From an uncultured Christensenella sp. (GTDB taxonomy: Bacteria > Bacillota > Clostridia > Christensenellales > Borkfalkiaceae): a stretch of DNA of 64,000 nucleotides. Below are positions 31,804 through 39,382 of this stretch, in pieces (the first letter of the stretch is position 1; the number at the start of each line of letters is the position of its first letter). The DNA lies in contig CAJUGI010000002.1 of assembly GCA_910586065.1 (NCBI GenBank), forward strand, positions 263,728-327,727, written 5' to 3'. The position numbers and the translations under genes were made by a program. Under the pieces are notes generated by a model. That model saw nothing but the letters and a program-made list of their open reading frames with translations. It was not told the origin of the DNA and ran no database searches.

Positions 31804-31995
31804 TTATTGCTTTTTTTCTAATTGTTCAACCGCCCGCCGCAAAAATTCGGCTTTCGATAAACCCGCCGCCGATATTGCGGCTTCGATACGGTCGCACTCG
31901 TCGCATTTTAAGTTGACGACAAAGTGCTTGTATTTGCCTTGCGTTTTTTCGCGGTAACGTCCGTCGGCGGCTTTTTGCGCTTCGCTTCGTGCCAT
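31804..31995 (-). CDS. Ribbon-helix-helix protein
   Basis: This 63-residue protein has a basic N-terminus, a strand KHFVVNLK and helices ECDRIEAAISAAGL and SKAEFLRRAVEQL, typical of Arc/CopG-like dimers. AGGAGGTGCGG precedes the ATG. It sits just upstream of the transposase terminator and might control that gene. Confidence 0.75.
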   Translation of the reverse strand: MARSEAQKAADGRYREKTQGKYKHFVVNLKCDECDRIEAAISAAGLSKAEFLRRAVEQLEKKQ

Positions 31996-32007
31996 ATCCG
32001 CACCTCC

Positions 32008-32175
32008 TTAAAAAATATCGTTTTCGTCGACAAACGCCTTCAAACTTTCAAAAGTGGGGCAATCGACTTTTGATACATTCGCCGATATGGTAACGCGGTC
32101 GGCGGCAAGCGATACCGTCCAAGACGCTTTATTTTCGCGAACCGTGTAAATTTTGCCGTTTTTTTCGATTTTCAT
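32008..32175 (-). CDS. Small protein, unknown
   Basis: This 55-residue protein starts MKIEKNGKIYTVRENKASW behind AAGGAGGTTTACA. It is mostly beta, no Cys. The gene overlaps the preceding one by 47 bases, a long overlap for this element, but the ribosome site is strong. Confidence 0.6.
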   Translation of the reverse strand: MKIEKNGKIYTVRENKASWTVSLAADRVTISANVSKVDCPTFESLKAFVDENDIF

Positions 32176-32377
32176 TGTAAACCTCCTTGTAACATTTTTC
32201 GCAATATTCGTTTTTGTCAATACGCTCGCATTTGCAATACTCTTTAATTCCGTATTCGGGTATTGCAATACCGAAAATTGTTGCGGTTATTTTGTGCTTT
32301 GGTACGAGGTCGTAAAGCAACTCACCGCAAGCGTCGCAATAATGTTTCTCGATACCGTTTTTAACTTTTTTGTGCAT
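32129..32377 (-). CDS. Small zinc-finger-like protein
   Basis: This 82-residue protein begins MHKKVKNGIEKHYCDACGELL and later has EYCKCERIDKNEYCEKCY, three CxxC/CxC groups that could hold zinc. Start behind GGAGGTAAAA. Similar proteins occur in phage and plasmid regulatory regions, but the function is unknown. Confidence 0.6.
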   Translation of the reverse strand: MHKKVKNGIEKHYCDACGELLYDLVPKHKITATIFGIAIPEYGIKEYCKCERIDKNEYCEKCYKEVYNENRKKRQNLHGSRK

Positions 32378-32404
32378 TTTTACCTCCATAGTCCATTATA
32401 CGGG

Positions 32405-32434
32405 TTGACAAACCCTGCGCCGATGTGCTATAAT
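32405..32434 (+). promoter_or_regulatory. Consensus promoter on the plus strand, antisense to the left operon
   Basis: TTGACA (32405-32410), 18-bp spacer, TATAAT (32429-32434). The transcript would begin near 32441 and fold hairpins GGGCGG/CCGCCC and GCCGAC/GTCGGC, running antisense to the 44-residue gene. No plus-strand gene follows, so an antisense RNA is likely. Confidence 0.7.
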
Positions 32435-32478
32435 AGGACTTACGAGGGGCGGTTTCCCGCCCGCTCTGCCTATGCCGA

Positions 32479-32613
32479 CTACTTGTCGGCGGTGGTGGTT
32501 GCCTTGTCGGGCTTCGGCTTCTTCAACGTGATTGTAACCTTTACGCTTTCGACCGCTGTTTGGTTATCAATCGCATTTGCCAAGTCTTGCAAGGCTTTTT
32601 TTATTGCGTCCAC
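32479..32613 (-). CDS. Small protein with GTG start, first gene of the left operon
   Basis: This 44-residue protein starts GTG GAC GCA behind a perfect AAAGGAGGTGA. It has an amphipathic N-terminal helix (DAIKKALQDLANAID), a strand ESVKVTITLKK and a Lys/Pro/Thr tail. It is too short to assign. It directly follows the operator-containing promoter at 32645-32673, so it is the first product when the repressor is lifted. Confidence 0.65.
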   Translation of the reverse strand: MDAIKKALQDLANAIDNQTAVESVKVTITLKKPKPDKATTTADK

Positions 32614-32644
32614 GTTTCTCACCTCCTTTGCTTTTCTTGATTAT

Positions 32645-32673
32645 ATTATATCACGTTCAACGTGATATGTCAA
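32645..32673 (-). promoter_or_regulatory. Left-operon promoter with embedded perfect operator
   Basis: TTGACA (32668-32673), 17-bp spacer, TATAAT (32645-32650) on the minus strand. A perfect palindrome with 10-bp arms ATATCACGTT / AACGTGATAT around one base (32648-32668) fills the spacer and overlaps the -10, so bound repressor would block polymerase. It controls the GTG gene and the genes through to the transposase. Confidence 0.88.
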
Positions 32674-32717
32674 CACTTTTAATGCACTTTTTCAAAAAAT
32701 TTTTAACTTTTTTCAAA

Positions 32718-32748
32718 CAAAAAACGCTCCCGATGTGGGGGCGTTTTT
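32718..32748. terminator. Bidirectional terminator in the control region
   Basis: Stem AAACGCTCCC / GGGGGCGTTT with a GATGT loop, A-run on one side, T-run on the other. On the minus strand it would stop transcripts from the promoter at 32928-32956, leaving an RNA of about 210 nt. Confidence 0.8.
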
Positions 32749-32794
32749 CGGTGCGCCGATAACGGTCAACACATAATTTTATAGCCGTGTCGCA

Positions 32795-32823
32795 TTGACA
32801 AACCCCTGCGGAAGTTGTATAAT
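32795..32823 (+). promoter_or_regulatory. Probable repressor promoter
   Basis: TTGACA (32795-32800), 17-bp spacer, TATAAT (32818-32823). It is the best plus-strand promoter before the repressor gene. It gives a leader of about 180 nt that folds a hairpin at 32886-32916 and carries TTTTGCGACAA sites, which suggests autoregulation. Confidence 0.75.
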
Positions 32824-32927
32824 AATTTTGCGACAAACTTTATACACGCGCAAGAGCCGCCAAACACGGCACGGCTAACGGAATATCGCAAAAACCTTTT
32901 TATCGGTTTTGCGACAACCTTGCATAT

Positions 32928-32956
32928 ATTATATATCGGTTGACCGAGATTGTCAA
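32928..32956 (-). promoter_or_regulatory. Second minus-strand promoter with 12-bp operator
   Basis: TTGACA (32951-32956), 17-bp spacer, TATAAT (32928-32933). The palindrome TCGGT-TG-ACCGA (32936-32947) lies in the spacer and differs in sequence from the operator at 32648. The transcript would be antisense to the repressor leader and meet the terminator at 32718-32748. Confidence 0.75.
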
Positions 32957-33009
32957 GGCTTCTTGTTGCGTTGTAAGAAAAAATAAAACGCGCAAGGAGT
33001 CTTTTTTCT

Positions 33010-33414
33010 ATGACGCTAACCGACCGAATATTCGACCTATTAAACAAAAAAGGCAAGACGCAAACGGATATTGCCCGATTGCTAAACGTGCGCCCGACGA
33101 CCGTGTCGGAGTGGAAAAAAGGCAAGTACACGCCGACGGTCGAGCATTGCGTAACGCTTGCCGAATATTTCGGCGTGTCGCTTGACTATCTTATTACGGG
33201 GCGCGAGCCGCGCGGCGCACCCGTTCAACAAATAATCGGCAACAATAACTCGAATAATACCGCCATAGCGGGCGACGCGGCGGGGGCGGTGCTTACGGAA
33301 TACGAGCGCGAATTGCTAAAAGCGGCGGGGGCGTTCGATATGCGGCGCAAAACCGAATTATTAAACTTTGCATATCAAATTGAAAAACAAATAAAAAGCG
33401 AAGGAGGCTTTTAA
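33010..33414 (+). CDS. CI-like repressor (XRE family)
   Basis: This 134-residue protein has a classical helix-turn-helix: TQTDIARLLNVRPTTVSEWKKG (about 17-38) followed by TPTVEHCVTLAEYFGVSLDYLITG. The C-terminal half (IIGNNNSNNTAI.. and a helical end) is short and has no LexA-type self-cleavage Ser/Lys pair. Induction is therefore probably not by RecA-type autocleavage. Start behind AAGGAG. It is the best candidate to bind the palindromes at 32648 and/or 32936. Confidence 0.85.
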   Translation: MTLTDRIFDLLNKKGKTQTDIARLLNVRPTTVSEWKKGKYTPTVEHCVTLAEYFGVSLDYLITGREPRGAPVQQIIGNNNSNNTAIAGDAAGAVLTEYERELLKAAGAFDMRRKTELLNFAYQIEKQIKSEGGF

Positions 33415-33416
33415 TT

Positions 33417-34388
33417 ATGATGTGGTTTTACAAACTTAAACGGTCGGTACGGGTTATAATTGCCGTCGTTGCGTGGTTGCCCGTGTTCATATTCTGCGGC
33501 ATTATCGGCGGCGACATCGGCGAAAACGCCGAGAATTTGCAAACGTGGCAAGCGATTGTATTTTTGCTTTTGCTTGCCGTCGGCGTGGTGTTTACGGTGT
33601 TTGCCGCGCTTGCCCGCAAGCGTGAAAAGCAAGCGGAGCGGGACGCGCAACCCGCCGCCGCGTCCGAACGGCAAAAAGATACGCCGCCCGCCGCCGATGT
33701 ACGGCAACCTTCAGTTGTTATAATGTCCGACGCGGCGATACGCGCCCCCGAAAAGCGCAAGCCCGCGCCGCTTAATACATACCCGACAACGGTTAGAATT
33801 ACGCCATTTGACCGCCGTGTCGCGGGTATTGATGTAAAGGTCGGCGACGCGGTTGTTATAAAGTATGAGGGCGACGCGGTTATGCGGTCAAGCGGCGGCT
33901 ATCCTATAATCGACGCAAATTGTTATATCGGCGACGTAAAAATAGGTTTATTCCCATACGGTAAATATTTGCGGGCAATTTACGGCGGGCGCGACTATCC
34001 TTGTTCGATTGCGTCAATCGAAAATAACGACGGCAAATACGATATATCGGTAAACATTGACTTGCCGTTCATAAAAGATAGCAAATTGCCGCTTATAACA
34101 AAATTAAACGGTGTTACGTTTAACGGGCGGCAAGATACGCTCGCCGCGTCGGTCGTAGGGGATAGCGTATTGATAAAGCATAACCCGAACGACGAATACC
34201 CGAATACCGTCGAAGTGTTTAATGTCGCGCTTGACGCTTCTTGTGGTGTGATACCGAGCGACAACGGCGAAAAACTGTTAAAAAAATATAAAGCGGGTTG
34301 CAAATTCAACGGCGTTATAACGTCTATATACGGCGGGGGCGGTGGTAAGAATTACGGAGTCGATATAATGATTTTATCGCAAGCATAG
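33417..34388 (+). CDS. Membrane-anchored protein with HIRAN-like domain(s)
   Basis: This 323-residue protein has two membrane segments (about 11-31 and 45-66), a Lys/Pro-rich linker, then two beta-rich modules. The second (about 215-305) has GVTFNGRQDTLAASVVGDSV, NPNDEYPNTVEV, ASCGVIP and LLKKYKAGCKFNGVITS, the HIRAN pattern. The first (about 120-205, VGDAVVIKYEG..IGLFPYGKYLRAIY) looks like a diverged copy. HIRAN domains bind DNA 3' ends in HLTF-type proteins. It starts 2 bases after the repressor stop and so is expressed in the lysogen. A surface-exclusion or defence role is a guess. Confidence 0.75.
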   Translation: MMWFYKLKRSVRVIIAVVAWLPVFIFCGIIGGDIGENAENLQTWQAIVFLLLLAVGVVFTVFAALARKREKQAERDAQPAAASERQKDTPPAADVRQPSVVIMSDAAIRAPEKRKPAPLNTYPTTVRITPFDRRVAGIDVKVGDAVVIKYEGDAVMRSSGGYPIIDANCYIGDVKIGLFPYGKYLRAIYGGRDYPCSIASIENNDGKYDISVNIDLPFIKDSKLPLITKLNGVTFNGRQDTLAASVVGDSVLIKHNPNDEYPNTVEVFNVALDASCGVIPSDNGEKLLKKYKAGCKFNGVITSIYGGGGGKNYGVDIMILSQA

Positions 34389-34389
34389 T

Positions 34390-34423
34390 AAAAGCGGGGC
34401 GCAAATATGCGTCCCGCTTTTTT
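34390..34423. terminator. Bidirectional terminator (copy B)
   Basis: Second copy of the hairpin at 947-980, between the complete HIRAN gene and the end of the copy B late operon. Confidence 0.85.
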
Positions 34424-34916
34424 AGTCGTTAATCGTTTTGTATAGTGCCGCCGTATAGCGTGCAATCGTTTTGTCGCGGCTTTCGCGCGGCGTGATTTTT
34501 GCGTCTTTGTAATACGTCGTAAAATACTCCGTAATTATTTTGATTTGAAAATTTTTGTCGGTGCGCGTATCGTCCGCGATTGCCCGCCGCACGCACTCGT
34601 CCTCCGTAGTATTCAAAAATACGACCTTTGCTTTTAGGCGGGCGGCAAGTCGGTCGCGGTCTGCCTTTTTCGGTAAACCCGCGATAACCCAACAACGGGG
34701 CGCGTCGATTGCGCTTTGTTCTATCAAGGCATAAATATAATCGCGTATATCGAATATTGTAGCGGTCAAATTGTTTAACGGCATTTTGCCGTCGTAAAAA
34801 CTTACCGCCGCCCGTATCGCGTCAAGGTCAACAACGAAGTCGCCGAGTTGCATATTTTCTTTGACGTAACGTGTTTTGCCGCTTGCGGGCGCACCGCATA
34901 CAATTACAACGTCCAT
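34422..34916 (-). CDS. Small P-loop kinase (copy B)
   Basis: Identical to the kinase at 979-1473; Walker A GAPASGKT at residues 8-15. Confidence 0.7.
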   Translation of the reverse strand: MDVVIVCGAPASGKTRYVKENMQLGDFVVDLDAIRAAVSFYDGKMPLNNLTATIFDIRDYIYALIEQSAIDAPRCWVIAGLPKKADRDRLAARLKAKVVFLNTTEDECVRRAIADDTRTDKNFQIKIITEYFTTYYKDAKITPRESRDKTIARYTAALYKTIND

Positions 34917-34918
34917 AA

Positions 34919-35311
34919 TTACACCTTCTTGTTTTTCAAGTCGTAGAGCGTCGCTTCGATTTGGTTTTGTACCCACGCGCCCACGTCGCCGAAGTTCGCT
35001 TGTATGTAGTCTTTTGCTTCGGTCGATAACTGCGCTTGCGCCGCTTCCGCCGCCTGTTGCAAGGCGTGTTTTTGCGCTTCCTGCGTCCACGCTTCCGTAC
35101 CTTTGATTGCTTGTACATAGGTTTGATACGTCGCCTTGACGACCGACGCGATAACGTCCACAATGCCCGATAAAAGAGCTTGCGCCTTTTGATTTTTGAT
35201 TTTGGTCGATACAAGCGTTTTGACCTTAACCAATACCCAAGAGCCGAGCGCGGTAAGCAACGCGGCGGCGACCGTAATTGCGATGTTGATTAAAATTTGT
35301 TGCCAATTCAT
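34919..35311 (-). CDS. Phage holin, LLH-like (copy B)
   Basis: Identical to the 130-residue holin at 1476-1868. Confidence 0.65.
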   Translation of the reverse strand: MNWQQILINIAITVAAALLTALGSWVLVKVKTLVSTKIKNQKAQALLSGIVDVIASVVKATYQTYVQAIKGTEAWTQEAQKHALQQAAEAAQAQLSTEAKDYIQANFGDVGAWVQNQIEATLYDLKNKKV

Positions 35312-35313
35312 AG

Positions 35314-35655
35314 TTAATCGTCCTCCGATTTTTTATTTTGCTTTGCTTGCTTCGGTGGTGTTTCGGGCAACGCCATAATGTCGTTGTAAAGTTCCGTTAT
35401 AACGCCGTTGCCGCTGAGCGCGTGGTATGCTTCATATTCGCGCCGCACCGCGTCCTTCGCGTAAACGGGGCAATAGCCGCGCTCGACCCACTTTTCATTT
35501 TGCCGTATGATTTCGGCGCGTAAAAGACATTGCGTGCCGTTTTCGAGGGCTTTGTGCCGCTGTTTGCCCGACTTAAAATGCGCGATAACCGCCGTTACGA
35601 CGACCCCGACGGTGGTACTTATAAACGCCGTTAAAATGGTTGCCGCGATGTTCAC
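35314..35655 (-). CDS. Single-span membrane protein of the lysis module (copy B)
   Basis: Identical to 1871-2212, with the same GTG start. Confidence 0.55.
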   Translation of the reverse strand: MNIAATILTAFISTTVGVVVTAVIAHFKSGKQRHKALENGTQCLLRAEIIRQNEKWVERGYCPVYAKDAVRREYEAYHALSGNGVITELYNDIMALPETPPKQAKQNKKSEDD

Positions 35656-35656
35656 G

Positions 35657-35875
35657 TTACACCTCGACAAACCACTCGTCGCGCAACGACGTTTGCCCGC
35701 TTGCGGCGATTTCGTCCTTTGTCTTGCCGTCGAGAGCGTTTACCCATATTGCCCGCGCGTCGTCGATTTCGCGTTGCGTGAGTATGCCCGCCGCCTTGTC
35801 TGCGTTTGCGGTTTCGAGCCATTTTTCAACACTAAAAACCGCCGAGCCGCTTTTTGCTTCCTGTTTGTTTGCCAT
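35657..35875 (-). CDS. Small acidic protein, unknown (copy B)
   Basis: Identical to 2214-2432. Confidence 0.6.
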   Translation of the reverse strand: MANKQEAKSGSAVFSVEKWLETANADKAAGILTQREIDDARAIWVNALDGKTKDEIAASGQTSLRDEWFVEV

Positions 35876-35883
35876 AATGAATA

Positions 35884-36936
35884 TTACCTCCGTTTTTTAT
35901 TTTGTTGTTTTGTGTAATTACTTACAATGCGTTTGAGTTTGTTTTTCGGCGCATACGGGTAAATATACTTTTTGTAAAACCTGCAAGCGTTTATGTGCGA
36001 TAGCCAACCGATAAGGGATAAGAGGCTCATAGCCTGTCGCGGTGTGATGTAACCCGTCTTTTTGACTTTGCGCACCCTGCGGCATAATCGAAAAAATATG
36101 CGCTTGCGTAAAATGGTCTTATGCCTATAAAAGCGATACCCGACAAAATCAATCGGGCGGGAGTTTAACCGCCATACTTGCCAATTATCCTTCAACTTTA
36201 AGCCGATACCGTGCAAATATTCGTTTATCGCCGCAACCGCGCGGCGTAACTTTCTTTTGTTGCTGTCGATTAAAACCATATCGTCAACGTACCGCACATA
36301 ATATTTGATGTGTAATTGTTCTTTTACATAGTGGTCGAGTCCCTCCAAGTAAAAATTTGAAAACCATTGCGACGTATAGTAACCAATAGGCAAGTGGTCG
36401 CCGCCGTTTTCGAGTATTTTGCCGATAAGTTCCAACATTCGCCCGTCTTTGATTTTGCGCCTCCACATATCAAGCAAAACGGACGGGCGCACGCTGTCGA
36501 AAAACTTTGATATATCAAGTTTTGCACAGTACCGCATTTTGCCGTCGTGTATTGCCGTTTCGACGTATGCCTTCGCGTCAATGCCGCCGCGATTTGGTAT
36601 GCTTCCGCAACAATACCGATACATACCGCGCATTATAACGGGTTGTAACGCCGTAATAACGAGCCAATGTATTATTTGGTCGGGATAAAATCGCGGTATT
36701 GTGATTGTGCGTTGCTTGCGGCAAGAATTGTCGTATATTACGCACGTTTGCGACGGCGATAATTTCACGTCGCCCGCTTCGAGCATTGTTTTGATTTCCT
36801 GCGCATAGCGGTCGATGTCGTCGATTATTCGACGTATATAGGCGCGGTCGGTTTTGCCCTTTGCCGCGTTGCGTATCGCCTTTTTGATAAAGTCGATGTC
36901 GCACATAGTTTCGTACAAATGACCGACCCGCTTCAT
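35884..36936 (-). CDS. DGR-type reverse transcriptase (copy B)
   Basis: Identical to 2441-3493; YVDD and IGYYTSQ intact, so this copy should be active too. Confidence 0.95.
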   Translation of the reverse strand: MKRVGHLYETMCDIDFIKKAIRNAAKGKTDRAYIRRIIDDIDRYAQEIKTMLEAGDVKLSPSQTCVIYDNSCRKQRTITIPRFYPDQIIHWLVITALQPVIMRGMYRYCCGSIPNRGGIDAKAYVETAIHDGKMRYCAKLDISKFFDSVRPSVLLDMWRRKIKDGRMLELIGKILENGGDHLPIGYYTSQWFSNFYLEGLDHYVKEQLHIKYYVRYVDDMVLIDSNKRKLRRAVAAINEYLHGIGLKLKDNWQVWRLNSRPIDFVGYRFYRHKTILRKRIFFRLCRRVRKVKKTGYITPRQAMSLLSLIGWLSHINACRFYKKYIYPYAPKNKLKRIVSNYTKQQNKKRR

Positions 36937-37052
36937 TTCCTTTAATCTCCTTGCGGTCGTTCAATGATTTACTAAACCGCCCTCTTTGTGGAGTGTTTTT
37001 TGCCAAGTGGCAAGGACTGTCCGCGCTTTAAGCGAATATATCAAGATTAAAT

Positions 37053-37176
37053 GCGACCCCCGATGTTCGCGTTCGAGTTCGACGGCGTGTAATTACCGTT
37101 CCAATACCACAAACCCGCGTTCGTCGTGTTGTTCCAATTACCGCCAACCGCCAAGACGGAGCCGTTCACGTTCGCG
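37053..37176 (-). repeat. DGR template repeat (copy B)
   Basis: Same sequence as TR at 3610-3733; each copy could in principle template either VR. Confidence 0.95.
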
Positions 37177-37217
37177 GCGGGGAGTGCGCCGACTGCCCTT
37201 TAATCGTTGTTTTAATC

Positions 37218-37239
37218 GCAAGGGGGGAGTCCCCCTTGC
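37218..37239 (-). promoter_or_regulatory. DGR target hairpin (copy B)
   Basis: Same 9-bp stem as at 3775-3796. Confidence 0.8.
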
Positions 37240-37246
37240 AACCCCC

Positions 37247-38299
37247 TTAAAGAGGCTTTTTGCAAAGGCGACCCCCGATGCCCGCGTCCGAGTGCGACGG
37301 CGTGTAACCACCGCGCCAAAACCACAAACCCGCGCTCGTCGCGATGACCCAAGCACCGCCAACCGCCAAGACGGAGCCGTCCACGAGCGCGTAGTCGCAA
37401 AAATACGTTGTCGCGCTTCCGCCGCTTGCTTCGGTTGCGTACTGTATAAGGGGGTTTCGGTTAAGCGGGGCAACCTTTTTTATCCAACCGCCGCCCGACG
37501 AGCGGTTGCCGTGATACACATACGGCGACGTGATTTTGCCCGCCGCGTAAGATTTCGGGTCGGTGCAAATATACACTTTTTCGGACGAAAACGATATACC
37601 GTCGCACCAAGTAAACGTATTGCCCCACAAATTCTCGATACCGCGATATTTGCAAGCGTGTTTTCCGTCCGTGTTGCTTTCCTCCGACCCCGACGGCGTT
37701 TTGACCGCGTCCGTCCTGCCCGTTGCAACCGCCGCCGAATTACCGTTTGCATATCCGTACATAATCGCTTGCGAGTTCGTTGTTTTCATTTCAACGAGCC
37801 ATAATTCTTTGATTATCAAGTCAATCAAAAAATCGTACTGTTGATAACCGTCGCCGTTCGCTTTGCAAGCGGTACGGAGCGCGTCGCAAGTGATGTTTAC
37901 AAGCACGGTCGCGCCCGACTTTGAATAGGCGCGGGACGAATTGCCGCTCGCTTCGTACTTGCCGACAAGGATATAATCAAGTTCGTTGCCTTCGCCGTCG
38001 ACGAAAAGGGTTGAAAAACCGTCGTACCGCACGCCCGATATTTGATGTTTGAACGTGCCGTCGTCGTTCGGCGTGATTTTCGCGTAAAATTTCGGTATCT
38101 TGATAAACACGTTGCCCGCCGCGTCCGTTACTTCCTGCATATCCGAGTACGGATAGCAACGGTCGAAGTCTGACGTAATATCGGTCGTGCCGACCGTTAC
38201 GTTTAACCCGACCGCGTCGTCGGTGCGGATAAGCGCGGCGGGGTTAGACGAGCCGACTTTATCAACGCCGTAAATTTTTGCCTTTTCAAAGTTTAACAT
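37247..38299 (-). CDS. DGR target receptor-binding protein (copy B)
   Basis: Identical to 3804-4856, including all 13 diversified residues. Confidence 0.9.
   Translation of the reverse strand: MLNFEKAKIYGVDKVGSSNPAALIRTDDAVGLNVTVGTTDITSDFDRCYPYSDMQEVTDAAGNVFIKIPKFYAKITPNDDGTFKHQISGVRYDGFSTLFVDGEGNELDYILVGKYEASGNSSRAYSKSGATVLVNITCDALRTACKANGDGYQQYDFLIDLIIKELWLVEMKTTNSQAIMYGYANGNSAAVATGRTDAVKTPSGSEESNTDGKHACKYRGIENLWGNTFTWCDGISFSSEKVYICTDPKSYAAGKITSPYVYHGNRSSGGGWIKKVAPLNRNPLIQYATEASGGSATTYFCDYALVDGSVLAVGGAWVIATSAGLWFWRGGYTPSHSDAGIGGRLCKKPL
37268..37391 (-). repeat. DGR variable repeat (copy B)
   Basis: No base differs from VR at 3825-3948, although this is the position expected to diverge first if both copies had been independently active. 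Confidence 0.95.
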
Positions 38300-38301
38300 T
38301 T

Positions 38302-39372
38302 TTAATTGCCTCCTTCGAGCGCGGTAAGCCGCGCAAAAATACTTTTTAATACTTTGTCGATTTCGCCGCCGCGCGTGTAGCCGACGGCTTTTTCCGCTTC
38401 CGCCGCCTGTGCCGCATAAATAACGATTTGCGCGGAGTCCGCGTGTTCGGCGTTTGCGATTTTGTCGTCGCTATGTACAAGGTCGTCGGCGGGGTATGTC
38501 GCTTGCGGCTCGCCGTTAAGCGTAACCTTCGTGCCTTGCTTTTCGGCAATCTGCGTTTCGAGTTCGTCAACCTTGTTGCTTGCGGCGGTTGCGGTGTCTG
38601 CCGCCGCGCCCGCCGTGTCGACCGCGCCCGCCGCCGTTGCGTTTGCCGCCTTGATTTGCGCGTCGAGTCCGTTCGCGGTCGTGAGTGCCGTTTGTGCGTT
38701 CGTCTTTGCCGTGTTTGCCGTCGTAACGGCATTATCGGACTTTGCGTTTGCGCCGTTCGCGGTGGTAACTGCCGCCGCCGCTTTGGTGCGTGCGTCGTTC
38801 GACGTATCGACCGCCGCATTTGCCGTCGTAACGGCGTTTTGCGCCGTTGCAAGCGCATTGTCGACGATTGCCTTCATTGTGGCATAATCGCAAACGGGTT
38901 TTATCAATCGCGTTAAATTGACGATTTGCGTCCCCGATATTTCAAACGAATATATCGGGAGTTCGTATGCCGTATTTACGTTATCCGCTTCCGCCGCGTA
39001 AACGTCGTTTTGTTCGAGTTCGCGGTTTAACGCTTCCCAAGACGTTTGTACTTTCGCAATGAGTGTTACGTTTAATTCGTCGGCGGGGTGGTACGTTTCG
39101 ATACGGGCGACGACGTAACCCTTGAACGTGTCGAAAATTTGCGGGCGCAAGATTTCGGGCGCGGTAATTTCCGCCATACGCGCACAAACCACAAACGCGC
39201 CCGTCCCGACTTGAATTTGATTGCCGCCGACGACGCTTGCGGCGAGTTCGTCGCCGTAATTCAAATAATAGCCGTGCGCGTTGTTTTGGTCGATAAAGCG
39301 CGATTTTACTTCGAGCGCGTACAAATTCGCGTTAAAATTGCTTTGCCCTTGAAAAGTAACGGGTTTTATCAT
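38302..39372 (-). CDS. Tail fibre / baseplate coiled-coil protein (copy B)
   Basis: Identical to 4859-5929. Confidence 0.65.
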   Translation of the reverse strand: MIKPVTFQGQSNFNANLYALEVKSRFIDQNNAHGYYLNYGDELAASVVGGNQIQVGTGAFVVCARMAEITAPEILRPQIFDTFKGYVVARIETYHPADELNVTLIAKVQTSWEALNRELEQNDVYAAEADNVNTAYELPIYSFEISGTQIVNLTRLIKPVCDYATMKAIVDNALATAQNAVTTANAAVDTSNDARTKAAAAVTTANGANAKSDNAVTTANTAKTNAQTALTTANGLDAQIKAANATAAGAVDTAGAAADTATAASNKVDELETQIAEKQGTKVTLNGEPQATYPADDLVHSDDKIANAEHADSAQIVIYAAQAAEAEKAVGYTRGGEIDKVLKSIFARLTALEGGN

Positions 39373-39382
39373 TGCTTGCCTC

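Larger units (their letters stand above)
32614..33009. promoter_or_regulatory. Lysogeny control region
   Basis: The 396 bp between divergent operons hold three near-consensus promoters, two palindromic operators, a terminator and repeats TTTTGCGACAA (32826, 32907; inverted TCGCAAAA at 32886). The 121-codon minus frame crossing it has no ribosome site and is not called as a gene. Confidence 0.75.
36937..37246 (-). other. Non-coding DGR region (copy B)
   Basis: Holds the copy B template repeat and hairpin; no gene seen. Confidence 0.8.

Noticed and set aside
32766..33131. 121-codon minus-strand frame in the control region
   Set aside because: It crosses promoters, operators and the repressor start, and has no ribosome site.
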